From assembly GCA_021774205.1 (NCBI GenBank), contig JAJFJI010000042.1, forward strand, positions 1 to 13,553: a stretch of 13,553 nt of DNA. Reading direction: 5' to 3'. The position numbers and the translations under genes were made by a program. The stretch comes from Nitrosomonas sp. (GTDB taxonomy: Bacteria; Pseudomonadota; Gammaproteobacteria; Burkholderiales; Nitrosomonadaceae). This document shows, in pieces, positions 1-8,566 of the stretch. Within the stretch, counting starts at the first letter, position 1; every line of letters starts with the position of its first letter. The notes under the pieces were generated by a model, which ran no database searches, had not been told where the DNA came from, and saw only the letters and a program-made list of their open reading frames with translations.

Positions 1-346
1 TTTCGGGATAAATGAAGGGGACAAAACGGCTGAAATAATTGTTTTTTACGCAGGAACACCCAGCACTCCAATTACCATTACAAAATAGGCCCCTCGCAAC
101 GTTCCAATTAATGAAATCAACGACGAACCCCAAATCTCCAGCTTCATGAGTGAGGTAAGATCTAAATTCAGCAAACGTTCATGAGAAGAAATCATTTACC
201 CAAAACTGGAGAGCTGGATTAGAAAGTCCCCAGTGGCTTGACAGCCAATCCAGCTCCCAGTATTCATCGTTGATGAAAAGTAGCGTTTATCTTTCCTATT
301 TCCTAACCATTTACGTGCAATGTTTTCATGATCGACTCATCGTCAA
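1..346. other. Intergenic stretch, no supported gene
   Basis: I see no convincing coding sequence in this AT-rich stretch. The only structured element is the inverted repeat at 206-260. A 49-codon minus-strand frame (195 down to 46) encodes a mostly hydrophobic peptide, but it lacks a clear ribosome binding site and matches nothing I recognise. The N-terminal half expected for the IS110-type transposase remnant at 347-612 is not visible here, so that element is truncated as well as frameshifted. Confidence 0.5.
206..260. repeat. Imperfect inverted repeat, nested hairpin
   Basis: The arm AGCTGGAT at 212-219 pairs exactly with ATCCAGCT at 248-255, and the pairing extends outward imperfectly (CTGG at 206-209 against CCAG at 257-260). 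A second stem, TGGCT (234-238) with AGCCA (243-247), closes a four-base loop inside it, directly abutting the outer right arm. There is no T-run on either side, so a rho-independent terminator is unlikely. Given the IS110-type remnant about 90 bases away, it could be a leftover insertion-sequence end or a structured repeat; this is inference. Confidence 0.4.
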
Positions 347-612
347 GTGATGGCAGGAATTGATTACAAACAGGATCTTGCAATAGCGGCAATCTGTCGT
401 CGATCGGTGCCACAACACCCACTCGAGGGTTTCAGACTCATCAAGCTCCGCATGACGCATGCACGAAGCGTTAGCTCTTGTACAGCGAACATGGTCTGCC
501 CATGCGGAAAGCTGGTTGCACAAACTGATAACACGGCGCAACAGAAATATATTGGTAATGTCGCATCGAAAACATAGTCGTCGCCAGAATCATGGCATTA
601 TCAGCAGCGTAA
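347..612 (+). pseudogene. IS110-type transposase C-terminal remnant, frameshifted
   Basis: Read across three frames, the strand gives pieces in the order expected for the C-terminal Transposase_20 region of IS110/IS116/IS902 transposases. The piece from about 349 (YKQDLAIAA, then SVPQHPLEGFR) resembles the family segment FKNGRQLAAWLGLVPRQHSTGGK. LIKLRMTHARS resembles the GISKRGD to HGARS part with an internal deletion. ESWLHKLITRRNRN (about 513-554) resembles the SWL..L..RR..N motif. NVASKT and then ARIMALSAA ending in TAA at 610-612 resemble the terminal VALANKxARIxWALL. At least two frameshifts and a deletion separate the pieces, and the catalytic DEDD half is absent, so it cannot be functional. 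It lies convergent to, and 18 bases from, the end of the importer operon. The family call is from memory of the motifs. Confidence 0.58.
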
Positions 613-630
613 CCATACTCATCCCCGAAC

Positions 631-2265
631 CTATGGCTGACGATAGTATCCTGGATCAGGAACCGGTATTGCAGACAGTAGCTTTCGAGTGTATTCCTGT
701 TGCGGCTGGTTGAATATCTTTTCCGTATCGCCAAACTCAACAATCTCACCCTGGAACATGACTGCAGTTCGATCGCAGACATAGCGGATAACAGACAGGT
801 CATGGGAAACAAAAATCATGGAGAGATGATATTTTTCAACAATATGGAACATTAATTCCAATACCTGTGCCTGTATCGTGACGTCTAACGCAGATACAGG
901 CTCATCTGCAATAATTAGTTTTGGCCTTACCGCCAACGCTCTGGCAATGGCAATCCTCTGCCTTTGACCACCAGAGAATTCATGGGGATACTTACGGATA
1001 TCTCTGGGCGACAGTCCAACCTCGTCCATCAGTTGTGAAATTGTGCGCTCATATTCTTTTGGCGGAACAATATTGTGAAGTTTTAAGGGTTCCAGCAGTG
1101 CGTCATATACAGACATTCGAGGATTAAGTGATGCGTAAGGATCCTGAAAGATAATTTGTAAATCTTTGCGTACATTTTTAATTTCAGCAGCATTGAGGCT
1201 GGTTAGCTCAGTCCCTTCGAATTGTATGCGCCCACTGTCTTCAGTCACCAGCCGTAGCACTGTTTTTGCCAGTGTGGATTTACCACAACCGGATTCGCCA
1301 ACAAGTCCCAAAATTTCACCTTTGCGAAGATTAAAGGAGACATTTCGAACCGCTTTGAATCTTTCTTCCTGCCAGTGCAAAAGACTGGCAGGTCGCTCAA
1401 TATAACTGGCATTCACCTCCTCAAGTTGTAAAATGACATTCTTAGCACTACTGGCGCTGTATCGATACTGTTCGGGTTTAGCGCTGACGGGAATAGCATC
1501 GAGTAACATGCGGGTATATTCATGCTGCGAGTTATTAAAGATATCTCTAGTGGTGCCCTGCTCGACGATTTTCCCGTTTTTCATTACTAGTACTCGGTCG
1601 GCTATTTGCGCAACAACGCCCAAGTCATGGGTAATGAAGATAACTGCAAGATTTCTGCGAACTTGTATGTCTTTGATCAGCTCGAAAATTTGCGCCTGTA
1701 TGGTGACATCAAGCGCGGTAGTCGGTTCATCGGCGATTAATAATTCCGGTTCCGACATCAACGCCATTGCAATCATAACTCGCTGGCGCATGCCGCCAGA
1801 AAATTCATGAGGGTATTGCTTCAGCCGCTTCTTGGCTTCTCCGATACCCACTTCTTTTAACGCCGCTTCTGCCCTTATCAGTGCATCGGCTTTACTGATC
1901 TTTCGGTGATATGTGAGTGGCTCTATTAACTGTTCACCAATATTCATATAAGGATTGAGTGACGTCATTGGATCCTGGAAAATCATCGCAATATGATTGC
2001 CGCGAAATTTCATGATTTCTTGTTCCGTACATTGGAGCAAATCAGTACCATCAAAGAACACCGTTCCAGATTCGATTTTTCCTGGTGGCTGTGGAACTAA
2101 TTGCAGCAGCGAATAGCAGGCAACGGACTTCCCTGACCCGGATTCGCCGACAATGGCCACTGTTTCTCCACATTCAACGGTAAAGGAAATTCCCTGCACG
2201 GCTCTGACTATACCGTCTCGCGTGTAGAAACTAGTGGTTAGCTTGTCGACGCTCAATAATGCCAT
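631..2265 (-). CDS. Fused double ATPase of oligopeptide ABC importer (DppD-DppF type)
   Basis: This 544-residue cytoplasmic protein joins two oligopeptide-type ATPase domains, the arrangement seen in YejF and GsiA, and would power the two permeases encoded just upstream. Domain 1 has Walker A GESGSGKS (40-47), Q-loop in FQDP (96-99), signature FSGGMRQ (155-161), Walker B LLIADEP (175-181) and switch His 213. Domain 2 has GESGCGKS (323-330), FQDP (373-376), FSGGQRQ (430-436), LIIADEP (450-456) and switch His 488. Each half ends in the oligopeptide-family tail EYTR..L..AIP (249-259 and 524-534). All catalytic motifs are intact, so both sites should hydrolyse ATP. It is the last gene of the operon, starting two bases after the permease C stop codon. 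Substrate range (di- versus oligopeptide, or a modified peptide) cannot be read from the ATPase. Confidence 0.93.
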   Translation of the reverse strand: MALLSVDKLTTSFYTRDGIVRAVQGISFTVECGETVAIVGESGSGKSVACYSLLQLVPQPPGKIESGTVFFDGTDLLQCTEQEIMKFRGNHIAMIFQDPMTSLNPYMNIGEQLIEPLTYHRKISKADALIRAEAALKEVGIGEAKKRLKQYPHEFSGGMRQRVMIAMALMSEPELLIADEPTTALDVTIQAQIFELIKDIQVRRNLAVIFITHDLGVVAQIADRVLVMKNGKIVEQGTTRDIFNNSQHEYTRMLLDAIPVSAKPEQYRYSASSAKNVILQLEEVNASYIERPASLLHWQEERFKAVRNVSFNLRKGEILGLVGESGCGKSTLAKTVLRLVTEDSGRIQFEGTELTSLNAAEIKNVRKDLQIIFQDPYASLNPRMSVYDALLEPLKLHNIVPPKEYERTISQLMDEVGLSPRDIRKYPHEFSGGQRQRIAIARALAVRPKLIIADEPVSALDVTIQAQVLELMFHIVEKYHLSMIFVSHDLSVIRYVCDRTAVMFQGEIVEFGDTEKIFNQPQQEYTRKLLSAIPVPDPGYYRQP

Positions 2266-2267
2266 GA

Positions 2268-3149
2268 CTAATCCTTGGAAGCTTTGGGGTCCAATGCATC
2301 ACGTAAGCCGTCCCCGAGAAAATTAAGTGAAAACAGGGTAATTGACAGCACCAACCCAGGAAAGATCAGCAACCATGGGTACTCTTCCATTGTTTCGACG
2401 CCGTAAGAAATCAGCAAACCCCATGAGCTCTGAGGAGGCTGTATCCCAAGCCCAAGGAAACTGAGAAATGCTTCCAGTAACATCACACTAGGGATTGTTA
2501 GGGTGATATAAACAATAATCGGGCCGAGAATATTGGGAATAATATGCCGGTAAATAATCTGCCAGTGAGACAAGCCAATGACGATGGCTGCATCGACAAA
2601 TTCCTGATGGCGTATTGCAAGCACTTGGCCACGGACAATCCGGGCCATAGTCAACCACTCAACGCAGCCAATCGCAAGAAACAACAATAAAATACTTCGA
2701 CCAAATACGACCATAAGCAGAATAATAAAGATCATAAAGGGAAGTGCGTAGAGAATATCAACAATTCGCATCATCACTGCATCGGTACGACCACCGATGT
2801 AACCGGCGATCGCGCCCCAGAGCACACCGATGAGCAGCGCCACAGCGGTAGCAATAAAGCCTACCGCTAATGAAACTCGGCCGCCGTACATAATCCGTGT
2901 CAGCAAATCACGACCGAAGGTATCAGTACCCAGCCAGTGCTGGGCATTTGGGGCAACGGCGCCTATATCCAGTTTCTGTGCTTCGTAGGAATAGGGGGCT
3001 ATCCACGGTGTTAGCAATGCAATAAGTACCATGAAAAACAATACATAAAGTCCAATCATCGCTAACCGATTTTTCCAAAGACGGGCGATGGCATCCTGCC
3101 ACAACGAGCGCCCTTGCTCAACATCTGATCTGCTCAGGCTGCTGCTCAT
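2268..3149 (-). CDS. Oligopeptide ABC transporter permease, OppC/DppC type
   Basis: A 293-residue inner-membrane permease that would pair with the OppB-type protein to form the translocation pore. It has the family layout: a cytoplasmic N-terminus with one membrane segment (about 31-51), the conserved extracellular HWLGTDTFGRD (71-81), a block of membrane segments from about 95 to 170, the EAA coupling loop EFVDAAIVIGLSHWQI (183-198) and further segments to about 280. The DGLRDALDP ending is typical of OppC/DppC. Length is normal and no lesion is visible. Its start codon overlaps the last base of the permease B stop codon (TAATG), which points to translational coupling and equal production of both permeases. 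Confidence 0.93.
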   Translation of the reverse strand: MSSSLSRSDVEQGRSLWQDAIARLWKNRLAMIGLYVLFFMVLIALLTPWIAPYSYEAQKLDIGAVAPNAQHWLGTDTFGRDLLTRIMYGGRVSLAVGFIATAVALLIGVLWGAIAGYIGGRTDAVMMRIVDILYALPFMIFIILLMVVFGRSILLLFLAIGCVEWLTMARIVRGQVLAIRHQEFVDAAIVIGLSHWQIIYRHIIPNILGPIIVYITLTIPSVMLLEAFLSFLGLGIQPPQSSWGLLISYGVETMEEYPWLLIFPGLVLSITLFSLNFLGDGLRDALDPKASKD

Positions 3150-4078
3150 TATTTCTTATTCCCCAGTTTTAACCGCGGGTTAAGATAGGCGACAATAATA
3201 TCGGAAAGTAAATTGAAAAAAATAATCAATACCGAGAAGAAAATAGTCGTCCCCATAATCATGGTGTAATCGCGATTAAAGGCGGCTTGGACATAAAAAC
3301 GACCAAGACCCGGGATTTGAAAAATAGTTTCTACCACGAAAGAGCCCGATAATAATCCGGCTATCGCTGGCCCGAGAAAAGAAACGACGGGCAACAGGCC
3401 GCCTTTCAAGGCGTGCTTGAAAATAATAGTCTGTGTAGATAATCCCTTGGCCCTGGCGGTACGAATATAGTCCTGCGATAAAACTTCCAGCATACTGCCG
3501 CGCGTTAGTCTGGCAATATAGGCTGCGTATGTTGAGCCCAGCGTTATTGCGGGTAAAATTTTATCGCCGGGTGAATATCCCCAGCCTGACACGGGCAACC
3601 ATTCTAGCCAGATACCAAAAATTAAAACTAATATCGGTCCCATGAGAAAAGAAGGCATGCAAATTCCGATCATAGCAATCGACATGGGGACATAGTCCTG
3701 GGCGGTATTGGGACGAATGGCAGCGAGCAAACCAGCTGATATACCGATAAACAGTGCAACAAGCATGGCATAAAATGCCAGCTCGAAAGTAATTGGCAAA
3801 CCAGTCGCTATCATCTCTGTCACAGAGCGCGTCGGAAATTTAAACGAGGGGCCAAAGTCACCCTGCAAAATACCTGACAAATAATCAAAAAACTGCTCAG
3901 ACAATGGCGCATCAAGATTGTAGCGCTCATTGAGCTTCTCTAGGACATAAGGAGAAACCGCTTTTTCTTCATCAAAAGGCCCGCCCGGTGCCATCCGAAC
4001 CAAGAGGAAGGTGACAAAGATGACCACCAATAAAACCGGAATAGCTTGTAAAATACGAAAACCGATAAACTTTAACAT
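3149..4078 (-). CDS. Oligopeptide ABC transporter permease, OppB/DppB type
   Basis: A 309-residue inner-membrane permease of the OppB/DppB family. Predicted membrane segments lie at about 9-29, 100-122, 135-157, 230-250 and 277-298. The N-terminal RMAPGGPFD (28-36) and the coupling loop DYIRTARAKGLSTQTIIFKH (203-222) are classic family motifs; the loop contacts an ATPase domain. ETIFQIPGLGR (250-260) is also characteristic. The protein is full length. It begins six bases after the binding-protein stop codon and ends in a one-base overlap with permease C, so the genes form one transcription unit. Confidence 0.93.
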   Translation of the reverse strand: MLKFIGFRILQAIPVLLVVIFVTFLLVRMAPGGPFDEEKAVSPYVLEKLNERYNLDAPLSEQFFDYLSGILQGDFGPSFKFPTRSVTEMIATGLPITFELAFYAMLVALFIGISAGLLAAIRPNTAQDYVPMSIAMIGICMPSFLMGPILVLIFGIWLEWLPVSGWGYSPGDKILPAITLGSTYAAYIARLTRGSMLEVLSQDYIRTARAKGLSTQTIIFKHALKGGLLPVVSFLGPAIAGLLSGSFVVETIFQIPGLGRFYVQAAFNRDYTMIMGTTIFFSVLIIFFNLLSDIIVAYLNPRLKLGNKK

Positions 4079-4084
4079 CAGCGT

Positions 4085-5716
4085 TTAATTATCCCGCTCG
4101 AGGTAGACGTATTTCAGTGGATGCTTATTCAGAACATTACCATACCAGCCTTTGACATCGGGTGATTTAAGGTAAATTGCAGTGTAGTTATAGATGGGCA
4201 TGATCGGGCTTTCATCAACCAATATTTTTTCGGCCTGCTGAAACAGTTCAAATCGATCATCCATCTCTGCAATTCGACCAGATTGTTTAATTAATTGGTC
4301 GTATTCCTGGTTGGACCAGCCTGTACGATTATTACCGCTATTGGTTAAAAACATATCGAGGAATGAATTTGGATCTAAATAGTCACCAATCCAACCACCT
4401 CGAGCGATAGAGAAATCGCCATTTTTTTCAGTTTCCAGAAATGCTTTCCAATCCTGGTTGTACAGGCGGATTTCAATACCCAGCGCTATCTTCCACATCT
4501 GTTGAATAGCAATGGCGATTTTTCTGTGGCCTTCACTGGTATTATATAAGAGCTCAACCTTGGGAAAACCCTTACCTTGCGGGTAACCAGATTCGGCCAT
4601 TAAGCGTCGTGCGGCCTTAATATCAAAAGGAATTTTAGCTGTCGGTGTATAACCCAGTGTGTTGGCTGGGGTAAGGTTGTAAGCGGGTATCTGTCCGCCT
4701 TTCGTCACGGCACTAACAATTTGCTGGCGATTGATCGCCATCGATAGCGCTCGTCTTACTCTGCTGTCATCAAATGGTGGCTGGTTGACATTAAACCTGT
4801 AGAAATAAGTGCCAAGATAAGGCGAAATATTAATCAAACCTGAATTGTCTCTCACATAGACAGCTATTTTCTCTTCGGGGACACCTGCCGTAAGATGTAA
4901 AGTGTTCGAGCGAAACATACGCTCTTCAGTAACGAAATTGTCAATCGGGTAAAACCGAACTTCCTGTAACCTGACGGTTTTTGCATCCCAATAATAAGGG
5001 TTTTTCTCAACTCTTACAATTCGGTTAAGCGCCCACTCAGTCAGCACGAAGGGACCATTGCCGACATAGTTGCCAGCGCGAGTCCACAAATTGCCTGGAT
5101 CATCAATATCACCATGTTTCTGAATGGTTTCAGGATGAACCGGAAAGGTACTCGGGTGTGATAACAATGAAAGAAAATAGGCGGTAGGCGCGTTGAGCTT
5201 GACTTTCAGGGTAAATTTATCGACAGCGCTTACGCCAACTTCTCTGAAATCATCGATTTCACCTTTATAGAAAGCTTCAGCATTTTCTATAACAAACAGC
5301 TGATAGACATATTCTGCCGCCAGTGTCGGCATCAACAAGCGCTGCCAGGCATAGATAAAATCACTGGCTTGAACCGGATCACCATTGGACCAACGAGCTG
5401 CTGGGTTAAGGTGAAATGTGTAAGTAGTTAAATCATCAGAAATATCCCAGGACGCTGCAACACCTGGCACAGGTTTCAGTGTCACTGGGTCGGGTGTGAC
5501 CAGCCCTTCTAACAAGGCACTGATGATGTTACCAGAGTTAACAGCTGTTGACAGATGCGGATCCAGGCTTGGCGGTTCACCGCCATTACCGAGGTGTAAA
5601 ATCTGCTTAGCAGTGCCCGTATTGACATTATTCTCCATGGGCCCGCAGGCTGTTAACAAACACAACAGGGCAATAGAGAAACAGGTGCGGAATTGTGGCT
5701 GAAATATCAATGACAC
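4085..5716 (-). CDS. Periplasmic oligopeptide-binding lipoprotein (OppA/SBP_bac_5)
   Basis: A 543-residue extracytoplasmic solute-binding protein that captures peptides and hands them to the OppBC-type pore. The N-terminus is a lipoprotein signal: hydrophobic stretch at about 13-23, lipobox LTAC with the modified Cys at 24, and Gly at +2, so it should be anchored in a membrane on the periplasmic side. The mature part follows OppA: LDPHLSTA near the start, WSNGDPVQASDFIYAW, VGNGPFVLTEW with NPYYW, and near the end TGWSNQEYDQLI, all SBP_bac_5 hallmarks. Length is normal. It starts three bases after the stop of the truncated M3 peptidase, so the two were probably co-transcribed. The best Shine-Dalgarno-like match (GGAG) is about 16 bases upstream, rather far; an alternative start is possible but this one gives the cleanest signal peptide. 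Confidence 0.93.
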   Translation of the reverse strand: MSLIFQPQFRTCFSIALLCLLTACGPMENNVNTGTAKQILHLGNGGEPPSLDPHLSTAVNSGNIISALLEGLVTPDPVTLKPVPGVAASWDISDDLTTYTFHLNPAARWSNGDPVQASDFIYAWQRLLMPTLAAEYVYQLFVIENAEAFYKGEIDDFREVGVSAVDKFTLKVKLNAPTAYFLSLLSHPSTFPVHPETIQKHGDIDDPGNLWTRAGNYVGNGPFVLTEWALNRIVRVEKNPYYWDAKTVRLQEVRFYPIDNFVTEERMFRSNTLHLTAGVPEEKIAVYVRDNSGLINISPYLGTYFYRFNVNQPPFDDSRVRRALSMAINRQQIVSAVTKGGQIPAYNLTPANTLGYTPTAKIPFDIKAARRLMAESGYPQGKGFPKVELLYNTSEGHRKIAIAIQQMWKIALGIEIRLYNQDWKAFLETEKNGDFSIARGGWIGDYLDPNSFLDMFLTNSGNNRTGWSNQEYDQLIKQSGRIAEMDDRFELFQQAEKILVDESPIMPIYNYTAIYLKSPDVKGWYGNVLNKHPLKYVYLERDN

Positions 5717-5719
5717 GGG

Positions 5720-6100
5720 CTAGCTCGCTCCGTTTAAACACTCGATAAAAGCATCAAAGTTAAAAGGCCTTGATAAGAAATGCGCCACAAATTGATTGGC
5801 GCCTGGAGAACAACCCGTTGTCAATAATTTTTCGTGGTGGTAGCGTTCAAAAAACTGTCTATTACGCATACCTTGTTTATCAAATTGTTTAAGAATGTCA
5901 GCTGCAATCACTTCAGCCCACAGAAAGGGATAGTAAGCGGCAGGAAAACCATAAAGGTGGCCGAAATTTGCATAAAAAGGATGTCCCCGATATAGGCGAA
6001 AAGTAGATATTCCTTTTTGTTTTTCTCGATATAGAAAAAAACAACGCCCTTTTTTATCAAATTGCAATGTACTTAAAATCCAATATGCTGTCAAACCCAT
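5720..6100 (-). pseudogene. M3-family oligopeptidase, C-terminal fragment fused to repeat DNA
   Basis: Only the last part of the frame is peptidase-like. From about residue 40 (base 5983), HPFYANFGHLYGFPAAYY, then FLWAEVIAADILKQF and FLSRPFNFDAF match the extreme C-terminus of M3 metallopeptidases (thimet oligopeptidase, oligopeptidase A and related lipoprotein forms), where the family has xHFYASFGHLxGYxAxYYxYxW and GRPYxFDAF. The catalytic HEXXH domain and some 500 or more residues are missing. The first 30-odd codons, including the ATG at 6100, are read from repeat copy A, so the apparent start is an artefact. The intact gene presumably headed the peptide-importer operon: it ends three bases before the binding-protein start, and hydrolysis of imported peptides fits the neighbours. 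It cannot be an active peptidase now. Confidence 0.72.
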
Positions 6101-6217
6101 AGATAACCGACCAAAAAGTTACTTATTGCATACTCAATCAACACAAGATGTCTACCGTTTGTATAGTTATTGTCGTTTCAGGCGAAAGACACCTCATGGA
6201 GAAAGGCCAGCTCAATT
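6031..6217 (+). repeat. Dispersed repeat, copy A
   Basis: About 187 bases, aligned over its whole length with copy B (10664-10849) and more loosely with D and C. Bases 6065-6096 match 10698-10729 at 31 of 32 positions. Shared landmarks in order: an A-run followed by CCCTTTTTT near the left end, TGCTGTCAAAC, AGATAACCG, GTTACTT, TTATTGTCGTTTCAGG and GGAGAAAGGCCAGCTCAATT at the right end. It interrupts the M3 peptidase frame, whose recognisable homology stops about 50 bases to its left. No open frame or terminal inverted repeat was found in it. Confidence 0.75.
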
Positions 6218-6382
6218 AACCTCCACTTATTCATATTGAATTGTTGCACGAACCAGGCAGATCGGTACCATATTGATGGTGCGTACTTAATTCTACCTTC
6301 TGCGGTCAACTGTGGATTTTAGGTTGAACCCCGTTAGGATTGTCTCCCGTTATTACTTTCTGCTTAGTACGCCGGACCTATA

Positions 6383-7048
6383 TCATTGTTTAAACAGCTC
6401 TACTTCGTCAGCCTGCATCACATAACTCACATCGATATTTTGTTTACCATCGACGAAGGAAAGTTCTGGATTATTGTTCTCGGTTTTCATCACGCCATTG
6501 ACCCACACCGGCGTGTACAAGTTATCACCAATATCAAAACCCTTGCCCAGTTTCACATGTACGACCTGGTTGGCCGGCGGTGGTGGCGTATGGATGCAAG
6601 CGCCCACCCAGGGCACCAGCAGGAATTCGACGACCTTCTTGTCTTCAAATTCCAGCGGCAGCAGGTAACCTGGCATACGTATGTTCTTACCGTTTAATTC
6701 AGCGTTGGCTGTCTGTCCACGAGCGCGACGTTTTTCAGTGATCTCTTCGCGCCTTGCCAGCAGGCCGTCGACATCTACGTTTTCGGTCTTCAGCTCGATC
6801 AATGCTTCATCATAGTAAGCCTTTGATGGATTATGTTTTTCTTCCTTACTGGCCTGTTGTTCCCGGTACTGCACGACCGTAGCCAGGTTGTACAACTGAG
6901 CCTCTGTTAATTTTTCAAACGGATCATCAAAATTCAGTTTAGCCGGTATCAGGTCATCCCATGTTACTTCGCGAGCATCACCCGCATAGGTATGTGCGAC
7001 TGGGAGCATCAATAATGCTGTAATTAACAGGATTAAACGATTTTTCAT
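6383..7048 (-). CDS. Exported DUF3299 protein, metal-transport associated
   Basis: A protein of 221 residues with the start placed at 7048, because there a positively charged MKNR precedes a hydrophobic core (LILLITALLMLPVA) and an AHTYA-GD cleavage site, and a GAGAGG Shine-Dalgarno-like sequence lies just upstream. An in-frame ATG at 7072 adds eight residues and spoils the signal. The central region (about 30-125) is charged and helical. The C-terminal DUF3299 domain carries IRMPGYLLPLEF and FLLVPWVGACIHTPPPPANQ, whose CIHTPPPP is the family signature. It should be periplasmic. DUF3299 proteins travel with MacB-type ATPase/permease pairs such as the one upstream here and, from memory, with the zinc-regulated zrg genes of Vibrio cholerae. 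Molecular role unknown. A 252-base gap separates it from the permease stop codon, so it may have its own promoter. Confidence 0.85.
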   Translation of the reverse strand: MKNRLILLITALLMLPVAHTYAGDAREVTWDDLIPAKLNFDDPFEKLTEAQLYNLATVVQYREQQASKEEKHNPSKAYYDEALIELKTENVDVDGLLARREEITEKRRARGQTANAELNGKNIRMPGYLLPLEFEDKKVVEFLLVPWVGACIHTPPPPANQVVHVKLGKGFDIGDNLYTPVWVNGVMKTENNNPELSFVDGKQNIDVSYVMQADEVELFKQ

Positions 7049-7236
7049 AGACCTCTCACGACTGACCCACATTATATGTTTGAATTTCTTTAGATACTCG
7101 TCTTAAACCACAAGCAACGAAACATTAAGTGTATGGATACTTCCAAACACTCGATTACAGCCTTCTTATACCGCTATACCACATAACTCTCTCATGCTTC
7201 TGCGCAGGCAAGCATCCACCGCCTTATAAGTCACTA

Positions 7237-7263
7237 CATCCCGGGCAAAAACAGGCCGGAATG
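7237..7263. repeat. Small palindromic (REP-like) hairpin
   Basis: In the gap between permease and DUF3299 gene, CATCCCGGGC pairs with GCCGGAATG across an A-rich loop (one mismatch, one bulge). On the minus strand it reads CGTCATTCCGGCC, a loop TGTTTTTGC, then CCGGGATG, a form common in dispersed intergenic palindromes of proteobacteria. It could attenuate transcription between the two genes or simply be a repeat copy. A stem with T-run inside the loop is not a classical terminator. Confidence 0.45.
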
Positions 7264-7300
7264 ACGTGTAACTGAGACAGCAATATTGGTCATTGAGTTC

Positions 7301-8560
7301 TTATACTTTTATTGTCATGCCATCGGCAAGTGAATAACGGTAAATGCGAATACTCGGTATCAGCCCGACCACGAAACCGCACAACGCGATGATCATCAAT
7401 AGTATCAACTCGGTCGTGTTTGGCCAGTTTATGGGGACATACAAGCCGAAGGCTGATTCAAGCCACGGCTGTAACAACACCATCAGACCGTAAACCATGG
7501 AGAAGCCCAGTCCAATAGCCAACAAGGTCAAAAATACGGACTCGCCCATGATTAGCACAAACACATGCACCGGGCGAGCGCCAACTGATCTCAGTATCGC
7601 CATTTCCCGACGGCGTTCGTTGAGGCTGGTCATCAGGATAATAAGCATGCTGAATAGGCCAACAACGACCACAAACCCGGAAACAACCATCAAGATCTGT
7701 TTCACCACACCCATCATTTGCCAGACTTCCAGCAGGACCACGCCGGGCATAATTGCTGTCAGCGGCTCGTGACCATCTTCATTGATCGAACGCTGCATCG
7801 ACAGCGCGGCGCCGCGTGATTTTAAACCAAGCAGTATCGCACTAAGGCTGCCCTGCCCGCTTTCACCCACATGATCATGGTGCGCCATCAGTGGGTCGTG
7901 GCCATGCGCATCACCGCCAAAATCCTGATGAATCGCATCGATGCTTTTCAGTCCGACATACACGGCACGATCAACCGGTGTACCGGTTCGCTTGAGGATA
8001 CCAGCAATCCGAAACGGCTTGTCTTTATGAGTAATGAAGCTTTCATCACCGCTACCGTGGGCGATGATGATTTGATCGCCCGGATTGTAGCCAAGCGCCG
8101 CTGCCACTTCAGCACCAATGGCTGCTTCATAGCCACTACTAAACCACTGCCCTTGTTCGAGTTGTAGCTGCTGGCCGCGGGCAAAGCGGTAATGCTGATA
8201 AAATTTCGCGGTCGTTCCTACAACGCGATAGCCCTTGTGGCTGTCGCCGAGTGATAACGGTATGGCCCATTCCACCTGCGGATGATCGTTGATTTCCTCG
8301 TAGCTGTGCCTGCTGATGTTGTTGGTGGGATTGCCAATGTGGAACACGGAATACAGCAGCAACTGCACCGGGCTGCTGCGTGCACCAACGATCAGGTCGG
8401 TGCCTGATATCGTGCTGGTGAAACTGGCCTCGGCACCCTGTCGAATTTTCTCGATGCCAAGCAACAGTATCACGCTGAGTGCGATAGACAGTACCGTCAG
8501 GCCCGTCGTGAACTTGCGATTTCGGAAACTTTTTATCGCCAGGCCAAGAATTGCCATCAC
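7301..8560 (-). CDS. MacB/FtsX-type ABC permease with His-rich periplasmic loop
   Basis: A 419-residue inner-membrane protein with the MacB/LolC plan: one membrane segment near the N-terminus (about 19-36), a large periplasmic domain (about 40-285), and three C-terminal segments (about 287-310, 334-363, 385-405) forming the FtsX domain. SLNERRREMAILRSVGARP (312-330) is the conserved cytoplasmic coupling loop of this superfamily. Unusually, residues 211-230 contain six histidines plus acidic residues (H211, H219, H221, H227, H228, H230; for example GDAHGHDP and AHHDH), suggesting metal binding on the periplasmic face. It starts six bases after the ATPase stop codon. With the DUF3299 gene it resembles the zrg-type locus tied to zinc homeostasis in Vibrio; that substrate is inference. 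MacB-type systems are usually mechanotransducing or lipoprotein-handling, not channel-like importers. Confidence 0.85.
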   Translation of the reverse strand: MMAILGLAIKSFRNRKFTTGLTVLSIALSVILLLGIEKIRQGAEASFTSTISGTDLIVGARSSPVQLLLYSVFHIGNPTNNISRHSYEEINDHPQVEWAIPLSLGDSHKGYRVVGTTAKFYQHYRFARGQQLQLEQGQWFSSGYEAAIGAEVAAALGYNPGDQIIIAHGSGDESFITHKDKPFRIAGILKRTGTPVDRAVYVGLKSIDAIHQDFGGDAHGHDPLMAHHDHVGESGQGSLSAILLGLKSRGAALSMQRSINEDGHEPLTAIMPGVVLLEVWQMMGVVKQILMVVSGFVVVVGLFSMLIILMTSLNERRREMAILRSVGARPVHVFVLIMGESVFLTLLAIGLGFSMVYGLMVLLQPWLESAFGLYVPINWPNTTELILLMIIALCGFVVGLIPSIRIYRYSLADGMTIKV

Positions 8561-8566
8561 TAAAGC

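Noticed and set aside
46..195. 49-codon minus-strand frame with a hydrophobic C-terminal half
   Set aside because: No convincing ribosome binding site, no recognisable family and AT-rich context; length is within chance expectation.
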